From: Planctomycetaceae bacterium
Lineage (GTDB): Bacteria > Planctomycetota > Planctomycetia > Pirellulales > Thermoguttaceae
Reading direction: 5' to 3'
Assembly: GCA_015062085.1 (NCBI GenBank)
Contig: SUVI01000102.1
Coordinates: 1-15,698 of the forward strand
Length of the DNA stretch: 15,698 nucleotides
Shown: piece by piece, positions 8,115 to 14,558 of the stretch
Position numbering within the stretch: the stretch's first letter is position 1
Layout of the letters: the number at the start of each line of letters is the position of its first letter
Translations under genes and position numbers: made by a program
The notes under the pieces: generated by a model
Databases searched by the model: none
What the model saw: the letters and a program-made list of their open reading frames with translations, nothing else
What the model was told of the DNA's origin: nothing

Positions 8115-10193
8115 ATGAATAGAGCGTGCGTCATTTTTTTGATCGATGAGGCGCCTTCCATGCGGATGCGGATCGCAGAGGGAACGCATACGAAAATGGA
8201 TAGCATTGCCACGGCCGTGAATTCGGCGATCCGACAGATGGAGGGACGTCCGCCGGTGGATGTGGCGGTCATCGGATACCATCGAAATCTCGATGGACAG
8301 CCTGAAGTTGGAAGCCGCTTTGGGGGAGCGTTTTCCGGAAGGATCTGGGTCTCGTCGGACGAGCTTACCGCTGCTCCTGTTCGGGTCGAAGAGCGTACTA
8401 GGCAGGTGGTGAATCCCGTTACGCGGGCCGTCACGCCAATGACGGTGAATTTTCCGGTCTGGTATGAGTCAAAAGTCGGGCCGGGAAAGATGGAGTACCT
8501 GCCTGTCTTTGAATTCACGGCCAACGTGCTTCAGGAGTGGACGCAGAATTCCCAGCCGGCAGCGCCGCCGCTGATCTTCAGTTTTTTGAGCGATCTTCAG
8601 CCCGGAGTTTCCATTGCGAATGCGGTCGTGCCTCTGGGGAAGGTCTCGACTCCGCAGGGCCCGCCGTTCGTGTTGCAGTTTCATGCGGGAACTTACGCGA
8701 ACGTCCCGGCCATTAAGTACCCTGCAGCTCCGAATTTTCTGCCGTACGGTCCCGTGCAGGAACTTTTCTTTGGGTGCAGTATCCTGACGGACCCGATGCT
8801 GGATTCCCTGCGTCAGAATCAGGAATTTCCGCCGCCTGGAGGAAAGGGGCTCGTGTACAATGGGCGCATGATTGACATGGTGCGAATGCTGGGGATCTTG
8901 GGAGTGTACCAGAATTCCATTCCGGCTGCGGATCAGTCCCCTGCTCCGGAGACCGTTTCGTCCACCATTTCTGATCTTCCGGTTCCCGAAAACGTGCCGG
9001 TCTCACAGCCGATTCCGCCGATCCCTTTGGCAGCATCGTCTGGAGTGCCGATCCCTTTGGCAGCATCGTCTGGAGTGCCGATCCCTTTGGCAGCATCGTC
9101 TGGAGTGCCGGTCCCGCCGCCGATTCCGGAAGAGGTTTCCCGTCACGTTTCGCCGCCGGAAAACGAGGTTGAGAAAACGCATGCCGAGCGGTTTCCGATG
9201 CCTGCTCTTTTTTCGCATTCTGCGGAAGAAAATTTCATTTTCAGGGAATTTGACAAAGCGGAAGACGAAGATGGTTCACTCGCGGACATTCCGCCGGTCG
9301 ATCAGCTTCCGGAGGTGAAAAGTGAGGCGGTCCCGGATGGGTTTGAATTTCGGTGCCGGGCGCTTTCGACGAATAAAGTGCCGGAGGGATCGTCGGATCT
9401 TTCGCCGCGCTTAACGCTGATGATCTTGCTGGTGGACCGATCGGTGACGGATCTGACGTACCGACCGGCGGTCGAAATGTGGACTCGTCGTCTGGAGAAG
9501 ACGCGGTTCATGCTTGGCGAGCTTTCCCGGCGCGGCCGTGGCAGATACGATGCGGCACTGATCTTCTACGGCAAGGAGGCGGACGGTTCCATGTCGGTCG
9601 AGAGCGGCACATTGGGCCGGAGTTTTCTTCCGGATAATTTGCTTGCGGAAGCCGCGGGAAAAGTGGAATCGATGACGATCCAGATCCCGAACGGCATTGG
9701 CGGTCTGATCTCTCTGCCGCGGAAAAAGCTTTCCTTCACGGACTGCTCGCCGACGTATCCTGCCTCACCGATCCCGGGGTTTCAGCGTGCCGTTGAGATC
9801 GTGCGGGAGTGGGACTCTGCGCGCGAGGAAAAACTCCTTGCGCCGATCTTGCTGCACATTACGGCCGGGAAATTCCTGATGGATGAATTTGACGCGGCGA
9901 TCGAGTGTCTGAGCGCACCGGATCTTCCTCCGATCCAGCTTCAGCACTGGGTCTTCACGGAGCGTCCGCATTCGGGGGTCTGCTGCCCGAGCAGTTTGGA
10001 TTTTACGCAGGATGAGACGCTTCAGGCGATTTGGGAGCGTACTGCGCCATTACCGGGACGGGAGTTTCTGGCGGGAGTGCGGCCGGGGATCCATGAAGAG
10101 TCTAGCGGGATGATGGTGAACATGGATTTCGACGTACTGTTTGAGGTCCTCGACACGCTTGCGGCGAAAAACCGTCGACCGAGCGATTTGTAA
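8115..10193 (+). CDS. Protein with two tandem vWA-like domains with decayed MIDAS sites
   Basis: The product has 692 residues. Residues 1-265 align with the upstream vWA protein: FLIDEAPSM for FLLDQSYSM, FSFLSDLQPG for VHITDGES, and YPAAPNFLPYG followed by PPPGGKGLVYNGRMIDMV at the C-terminal end. The first Ser of the metal motif is Ala13 and the Thr position is lost, although D11, S15 and D160 remain. A Pro/Ala/Ser linker (about 266-430) holds three exact ten-residue repeats at 303-332. A second vWA-like domain (about 431-683) keeps D441, S443 and T445, but HITAGK has Ala584 where the last metal Asp should be. Metal binding is therefore doubtful in both domains, and they probably serve as binding scaffolds. 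The ATG at 8115 follows AAGGA at 8107-8111. No membrane segment is visible. Confidence 0.85.
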   Translation: MNRACVIFLIDEAPSMRMRIAEGTHTKMDSIATAVNSAIRQMEGRPPVDVAVIGYHRNLDGQPEVGSRFGGAFSGRIWVSSDELTAAPVRVEERTRQVVNPVTRAVTPMTVNFPVWYESKVGPGKMEYLPVFEFTANVLQEWTQNSQPAAPPLIFSFLSDLQPGVSIANAVVPLGKVSTPQGPPFVLQFHAGTYANVPAIKYPAAPNFLPYGPVQELFFGCSILTDPMLDSLRQNQEFPPPGGKGLVYNGRMIDMVRMLGILGVYQNSIPAADQSPAPETVSSTISDLPVPENVPVSQPIPPIPLAASSGVPIPLAASSGVPIPLAASSGVPVPPPIPEEVSRHVSPPENEVEKTHAERFPMPALFSHSAEENFIFREFDKAEDEDGSLADIPPVDQLPEVKSEAVPDGFEFRCRALSTNKVPEGSSDLSPRLTLMILLVDRSVTDLTYRPAVEMWTRRLEKTRFMLGELSRRGRGRYDAALIFYGKEADGSMSVESGTLGRSFLPDNLLAEAAGKVESMTIQIPNGIGGLISLPRKKLSFTDCSPTYPASPIPGFQRAVEIVREWDSAREEKLLAPILLHITAGKFLMDEFDAAIECLSAPDLPPIQLQHWVFTERPHSGVCCPSSLDFTQDETLQAIWERTAPLPGREFLAGVRPGIHEESSGMMVNMDFDVLFEVLDTLAAKNRRPSDL
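9018..9107 (+). repeat. 30-bp in-frame repeat (ten residues) x3, exact
   Basis: Three perfect 30-base copies at 9018-9047, 9048-9077 and 9078-9107 encode three copies of PIPLAASSGV in the linker between the two vWA-like domains. Identity at every silent position indicates very recent amplification. Changes in copy number would lengthen or shorten the linker without breaking the frame. Confidence 0.95.
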
Positions 10194-10342
10194 AGATCAC
10201 GGCTCGTAACGCGGGCGGAAATGATATTTTCCGGCGCGCAGGCTGAAAATACAAAATGGGACAGGATGTGCGTGAAACAGAATGTCTCGTCTGGATCTGG
10301 ATCCAGTGATGAAGTAAAGAAAAGGATGAAGAGGCTTAAAGC

Positions 10343-12247
10343 ATGACGGTATTCAAAAGTCGGACATTTTGCTATGCGAAAGACGCGGAAAATCCGGATC
10401 AGAATCAGGATGCGTTCCAAGTGGATGCGTCTCGCGGAGTTGCGGTGGTCGCAGACGGCGTTTCTTCGGCGATTTTTTCGGCTGCGTGGGCTAGGATCCT
10501 CACTCAGCACGTCGTGACGGAGCTGCCCGATCCGCAAGATGCAGCTGCATTTGGAACGTGGCTGGGACGATTGCGCGAGAAGTGGGAACGCGAGATCAAG
10601 ACGGACGATCTGGCATGGTTTCAGAGACCAAAGTTGGCATCCGGGGCCTTTTCGACGCTCCTCTGGACGCAGGTGCGCGAGATCGTACCGCCAAAGCCGG
10701 GAACGCCTGCTTGGGAAAAGCTAAGGGAGCCGGATCCTGCAAGACGCTGTTTTCACGTGAAGGGGGCCTGCATCGGCGACAGCTGCCTCTTTCATGTGCG
10801 GCCGGGAAGTGTGGATTCCGAAATGTTTCCCGGAACGGATCTCTTTTGTGCCCTGCCCCTCACGGATCCCGCTGCTTTTGATCTCCCGCCGCTCGTCATT
10901 GGGAGCAAAGATCTGGGACGGGACGCACAGATGAAATTTACGCCGATCGAGCTTTTGGTGCAGGAGGGCGATCTGCTTGTTTTGGCGACGGATGCGGTTT
11001 CGCAGTGGCTCCTGAGGTGCTATGAAGCGCAGGCCTACCCGCGATGGGATCTTTTCTGGGAACTTGACCAGGCCTCGTGGGAAGCGGAGTTGGATGCCAT
11101 GCGTGCAAACGGAGAGATCCGGTACGATGATTCCACGCTCGTACTTCTTCAAATGGGCGATTCAGAGACGTTTCTGAATCCCTGCGATGAAGAGGAGCCG
11201 CAGTTTACGGAAGATCCTGCCGCGTATGCTGCGGAAATCCTGCCCGATGCTGACGCGGTACTCAATGCTGACGCGGTACTCAATGTTGACGCGGTACTCA
11301 ATGCTGACGCGGTGCTCAATGCTGACGCGGTGCTCGAAGATGATGAAGAAGAGATCGAGTTGGAATTGGAGACGGTGTTTGAGGGGGAACCGGAACGCGT
11401 GGCTGCCTTTACGCCTGCTGCTGATCTTGCTGTAGATCTTGATGCTGAGTGCGGGGACGAGCGCGTCGAAAGTGCAAGTCCCGCTGTTGGAGATGTTTGG
11501 GGAGCTTCTCCGGAAATGACGAAGTTTGCGGACGCGGAGACGTTAGAGTCTGCGGAAGACGGTGCTTACGCGGATCGGGAAGAAACGGTGGTGCCCCGAA
11601 AAACTGCGGCAGATGTCTCGGTCCGGTCTCCGAACGTCCAGTCATCTTCCGGCATTTCACGTGAGACTGCACGGCAGGTCGCTCGGCGAGATATTTCCGA
11701 CTCGGCACGGCCTTCCGGAGCGGGAAATTCCGGAACGGGAAAACCGAAGGGGGGGGTTCAGTACCGGATGGCTTCGTCGCAAACTCCGCGTCGTTTTGAA
11801 AACGGCGAGGTGCAGAATACCGGCACGGCAGAAAGATCGGCGTCTCGTCCGTCTATGGTTCCGGAGGGACGCAGGGCGGCGCAGGATCCGCAGCTGGAAA
11901 CAGAGGGGGCCGCGGATCTTTCAGAAGGTTGGCAGCAGATCCGTGAGGGGTCGGCTCAGATCGCAGGCATTCTTGGCGAACAGTTGAGTGACGGAATGAG
12001 CCGGCTTGGGTCGAGCATGAATCGTCTCGGAAGTCAGCTCAATGAAGGAGTCAGTCAGCTCAGCGATGCGGCCAAACCGAAACTCCAGAGTATGGCTTCC
12101 CGTTTTGCGGGACTGTTTCGCCGTAAAGGAACCGATGGTACGGAAGCAGCCTCGGAGGAGACTCAGGAACCGGGATCCGATGCTTCGCCGAAGCGCGTAG
12201 TCGATCCTAATCGCCGCCGTTTCTACAATCCGCCTCCGCGAGAGTAA
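10343..12247 (+). CDS. PP2C-like serine/threonine phosphatase with long disordered tail and amphipathic C terminus
   Basis: The product has 634 residues. Residues 1-272 form a PP2C-type (PPM) phosphatase domain. The metal-binding and active-site motifs can be followed in order: NPDQNQDAF (D23), VVADGVSS (D38, G39), GACIGDSCLF (D146), LVLATDAVSQ (D217, with Ala in place of the usual Gly) and YDDSTLVLL (D262). The key acidic residues are present, so activity is plausible. Residues 280-530 are low complexity and acidic, with five six-residue repeats at 303-332. Residues 531-596 show an 11-residue periodicity with hydrophobics at positions 3, 7 and often 10, then FRRKG, which looks like an amphipathic helix. 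It follows the vWA-like gene by 149 bases on the same strand, and such phosphatases commonly accompany vWA proteins. Its substrate is unknown; no kinase is encoded in the window. Confidence 0.88.
   Translation: MTVFKSRTFCYAKDAENPDQNQDAFQVDASRGVAVVADGVSSAIFSAAWARILTQHVVTELPDPQDAAAFGTWLGRLREKWEREIKTDDLAWFQRPKLASGAFSTLLWTQVREIVPPKPGTPAWEKLREPDPARRCFHVKGACIGDSCLFHVRPGSVDSEMFPGTDLFCALPLTDPAAFDLPPLVIGSKDLGRDAQMKFTPIELLVQEGDLLVLATDAVSQWLLRCYEAQAYPRWDLFWELDQASWEAELDAMRANGEIRYDDSTLVLLQMGDSETFLNPCDEEEPQFTEDPAAYAAEILPDADAVLNADAVLNVDAVLNADAVLNADAVLEDDEEEIELELETVFEGEPERVAAFTPAADLAVDLDAECGDERVESASPAVGDVWGASPEMTKFADAETLESAEDGAYADREETVVPRKTAADVSVRSPNVQSSSGISRETARQVARRDISDSARPSGAGNSGTGKPKGGVQYRMASSQTPRRFENGEVQNTGTAERSASRPSMVPEGRRAAQDPQLETEGAADLSEGWQQIREGSAQIAGILGEQLSDGMSRLGSSMNRLGSQLNEGVSQLSDAAKPKLQSMASRFAGLFRRKGTDGTEAASEETQEPGSDASPKRVVDPNRRRFYNPPPRE
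11249..11338 (+). repeat. 18-bp in-frame repeat (Ala-Asp-Ala-Val-Leu-Asn) x5
   Basis: The 18-base unit GCTGACGCGGTACTCAAT is repeated at 11249, 11267, 11285, 11303 and 11321 with only point changes. One makes Val from Ala in unit 3, A-to-G changes in the Val codon are silent in units 4 and 5, and the last codon of unit 5 is GAA. The array encodes residues 303-332 of the PP2C-like protein, directly after its catalytic domain. Confidence 0.95.
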
Positions 12248-12286
12248 GAATTTCGAAAAAAAACACTTTTTTAAGGAGGGGGGGGC

Positions 12287-12313
12287 TTGACAAAAAGTCC
12301 CGCATGGTATATC
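12287..12313 (+). promoter_or_regulatory. Sigma-70-like promoter candidate ahead of the acidic protein gene
   Basis: TTGACA at 12287-12292 is a perfect -35 hexamer. It is followed after 15 bases by TATATC at 12308-12313, which is preceded by TG at 12305-12306 (extended -10). An alternative -10, TATCAA at 12310, gives 17-base spacing. It lies 40 bases past the end of the PP2C-like gene and about 150 bases before the next start, so it would separate the acidic protein, and perhaps the phosphorylase, from the upstream cluster. Planctomycete promoter rules are poorly known, so this is only moderately supported. Confidence 0.4.
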
Positions 12314-12460
12314 AATACGAAATTGACTGTGAGCGTGACCTGAACGGCGCTGGGGGGGGCCTTTCCAGCTGGACGGAGTGTCCGTTGCCTGAAAAGAGCC
12401 TGAAAAGAGTCTTCAATGTGCCGGGGAAGCGTAAAATAGGAGCCAGGTAAGGATAAGAAA

Positions 12461-13210
12461 ATGAGAATTTTGCCTAATTTTCCAGAAACTCAGACTCGTT
12501 CAACTGAAAATGTTCCGCGCATTCCGAATGGGGACGTTTTGTCCCCGCATGACGCTTTGATGCCGTCATTGTGTGGTTTTTCGAAGTTCTCTGTCAGGCC
12601 GGTTTTTTTGCCGGGATCGGGGAAGGAATTTGCAAATGGACTTACTCCGCTCTCTGTTCCTGCTTGGCTTCTTCCTGATCTGGCGGACGCGCGGCTTCCG
12701 GAACTCGGAGTCTCCTCGGTGTTTCAGCCTGAAACATTTTTGCCCGAAACTTATCTTTCGGAACTGAACGGCGGTGATGTTTGGGGAGGCGGACTCGGCT
12801 TGGCGGTGCGTGACCTGCCGCCGTTCGTCATCACGAATTCTTATGATGACGATGAAGATGATGAAGGAATGGATGACCTGTCGGACGGGGACGACGAGGA
12901 TATTTATGAGGAAGTCGAGAGCTACGCCGATTTTGATGACGATTTCGATGATGATTTCGAGGATGAATTCGACGAAGACTACGAAGATCTGGCCCGGGTC
13001 GACGATGAAGACGGCGACGGCGAAGATGATGAGCTTGGGACGACTTCGACTCGGTATGAGGAAGAATTCGGTGACGTTGACAGTCAAACGAAATTCCTGC
13101 CGGACAATGAGGAGACGATCATCGACGAGATCGACGTTTCGGGAGCATCCGTCTTCAACGATTTCGATGATGATGAAGAGAATGGAGCTTTCAACGAGTA
13201 CGACAGCTGA
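12461..13210 (+). CDS. Acidic low-complexity protein, function unknown
   Basis: The product has 249 residues and I recognise no family. The first 125 residues are Pro/Leu-rich with ordinary composition and no signal peptide or membrane segment. From about 128 to 192 the chain is dominated by Asp and Glu. At 158-174 an aromatic residue falls exactly every fourth position (F158, F162, F166, F170, Y174), separated by three acidic residues each time. The last 50 residues are again acidic (IIDEIDVSG, FNDFDDDEEN). Such tails can bind metals or basic proteins, or keep a partner soluble, but nothing here decides between these. The ATG at 12461 follows TAAGGA at 12448-12453. The codon choice and G-rich spacing resemble the neighbours, so the ORF is probably real. 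Confidence 0.7.
   Translation: MRILPNFPETQTRSTENVPRIPNGDVLSPHDALMPSLCGFSKFSVRPVFLPGSGKEFANGLTPLSVPAWLLPDLADARLPELGVSSVFQPETFLPETYLSELNGGDVWGGGLGLAVRDLPPFVITNSYDDDEDDEGMDDLSDGDDEDIYEEVESYADFDDDFDDDFEDEFDEDYEDLARVDDEDGDGEDDELGTTSTRYEEEFGDVDSQTKFLPDNEETIIDEIDVSGASVFNDFDDDEENGAFNEYDS
12932..12982 (+). repeat. Four-residue aromatic-acidic periodicity in the acidic protein
   Basis: Codons for Phe or Tyr recur every 12 bases (residues 158, 162, 166, 170 and 174), with three Asp or Glu codons between them. The DNA units have diverged (GATTTCGATGAT, GATTTCGAGGAT, GAATTCGACGAA), so unlike the other arrays this pattern seems to be kept by selection on the protein rather than by fresh duplication. Confidence 0.75.
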
Positions 13211-13251
13211 GTTCAGAAGATCCGTGCTGTTGAACGTGTCGGTTGGACGGA

Positions 13252-13284
13252 CAGTTCGGCAGAGCGGTCTTCTTTGCCGGACTG
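13252..13284 (+). other. Stem-loop between the acidic protein and phosphorylase genes
   Basis: CAGTTCGGCA at 13252-13261 can pair with TGCCGGACTG at 13275-13284. This gives ten base pairs including one G-U, around a 13-base loop. It begins 42 bases after the stop of the acidic protein gene and ends 95 bases before the phosphorylase start. No T-run follows, so it is not a classical intrinsic terminator. It may protect or partition the transcript, or be fortuitous. Confidence 0.35.
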
Positions 13285-13379
13285 CAGTACAGAGATGAGT
13301 ATGGCTGACGGATCGATCGTGATCGGGTCAAAATCAAGGAAAATCAAAGGAAAAAAATAGAAAGAGAAACGAGGACAAA

Positions 13380-14213
13380 ATGCTCCACATTCGCAAACAG
13401 GTCGAAGAAGCCGTTGCGGCGATCCGTGCACGATGGAATGGAAATCCGAAAGTCGGGATCATTTTGGGAACCGGGCTAGGCGGTGTCGCGAAAAACATTA
13501 CGGATACCGTGACGTTTGACTATTCGGAACTTCCCCATTTTGCGTCTTCGACGGCCATGACGCACGCGGGAAAGCTCGTTTGCGGTAAATTTAACGGCAT
13601 GGACGTCGTTGCGATGGAAGGGCGGATCCATGCTTACGAGGGGTACACTTGGCAGCAGATCACATTCCCGGTCCGCGTCATGAAAGCATTGGGGGCGGAG
13701 CTTTTGATCGTCTCGAATGCGTGCGGCGGAATGAATCCGCAGTATCGGCAGGGGGACATCATGGTCATTGAGGACCACATTAATCTGATGGGCGGCAATC
13801 CGCTCGTTGGGGTGAATGACGATGCGCTTGGCGAACGTTTCCCGGATATGTGCGAGCCGTACACGAGATCGCTCGTCGAGGCGGCTTTGGAGATCGGACG
13901 CAAGAACGGCTATGCGATCCATTCCGGCGTTTACGTGGGGGTGTTGGGACCGAATCTTGAAACGCGCGCGGAGTATCGTTTTTTGCGCGGGATCGGCGCG
14001 GATGCGGTCGGTATGTCGACGATTCCGGAAGTGATCGTTGCTGTCCACTCCAAAATGCGGGTCTTGGGGCTTTCCATCATCACGGACATGTGCCTGCCTG
14101 ACGCACTGAAACCGGCGGATGTGACGGAGATCATTGCGACGGCAAATGCTGCGGAACCGAAACTCAGCCAGATCGTGCTGGAAATTTTGGAGAGCGAAGC
14201 ACAGAGTGTGTGA
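13380..14213 (+). CDS. Purine nucleoside phosphorylase, trimeric class (PNP/MTAP family)
   Basis: The enzyme cleaves purine nucleosides with phosphate to the free base and ribose-1-phosphate, in cytosolic purine salvage. The length of 277 residues is normal for the trimeric family. Signature elements are in place: GTGLGG (T31, phosphate loop), THAGKLVCG (H62), GRIHAYEGY (H84, Y86), VSNACGGMNP (N113), GPNLETRAE (E194) and VGMSTIPEVIVA (M212, S213). These correspond to human PNP S33, H64, H86, Y88, N115, E201, M219 and S220. The unusual position is D236 (ITDMCLPD), where human PNP has Asn243 and MTAP has Asp220. This bears on whether 6-oxo or 6-amino purines are preferred. GAGGA at 13371-13375 supports the ATG at 13380. 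It is metabolic and shows no evident link to the upstream cluster. Confidence 0.93.
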   Translation: MLHIRKQVEEAVAAIRARWNGNPKVGIILGTGLGGVAKNITDTVTFDYSELPHFASSTAMTHAGKLVCGKFNGMDVVAMEGRIHAYEGYTWQQITFPVRVMKALGAELLIVSNACGGMNPQYRQGDIMVIEDHINLMGGNPLVGVNDDALGERFPDMCEPYTRSLVEAALEIGRKNGYAIHSGVYVGVLGPNLETRAEYRFLRGIGADAVGMSTIPEVIVAVHSKMRVLGLSIITDMCLPDALKPADVTEIIATANAAEPKLSQIVLEILESEAQSV

Positions 14214-14558
14214 CCTGCATGTGTGATTTGAGGCACACGATGATGCAAAATTCCAATTTGTGAAAATTACTGGGATATTGTATCATCGTGTTGCTCATTT
14301 GGACTTGATCTTGCGCCAATTGGGGTTCGTTTTCGCAGGATCTTAGCCCTATTTCGTTTAATGGGTACGCAGTTTTCAATTTCCTCGCAGTTTGCCAGTT
14401 TACTCATCAGCCTGAAAAGGAGCATCAGCCCGAAAACGAGTTTGACTTGGCTGCGGACTCATGATTTTCAGAGGCAGGACTCCTTTTATTTCGGTTTTAT
14501 TTTGATTTTTCCGGCGTTTGAGTGTGATTGCGGCAGCCGTTTTTCCGGGAAATTTCCG
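14214..14558. other. Gene-free convergent gap, A/T-richer than the flanks
   Basis: These 345 bases separate the 3' ends of the phosphorylase (+) and LarC (-) genes. No convincing ORF, RNA gene or T-tailed hairpin was found for either gene. A weak stem (GTGTG at 14221 with CACAC at 14234) and a perfect palindrome, GGAAATTTCC at 14548-14557, are present. A promoter-like pair facing + (TTGTGA at 14258, TATCAT at 14281) has no credible gene after it. Confidence 0.6.

Noticed and set aside
10216..10233. Hairpin CGGAAA / TTTCCG after the double-vWA gene, as a terminator
   Set aside because: The stem has only six pairs and no T-run follows; continuous transcription into the phosphatase gene is as likely.
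12256..12272. A-run and T-run separated by CAC after the phosphatase gene, as an intrinsic terminator
   Set aside because: The stem would be A-T pairs only, with no G-C base, and is followed by G-rich DNA rather than a T-run.
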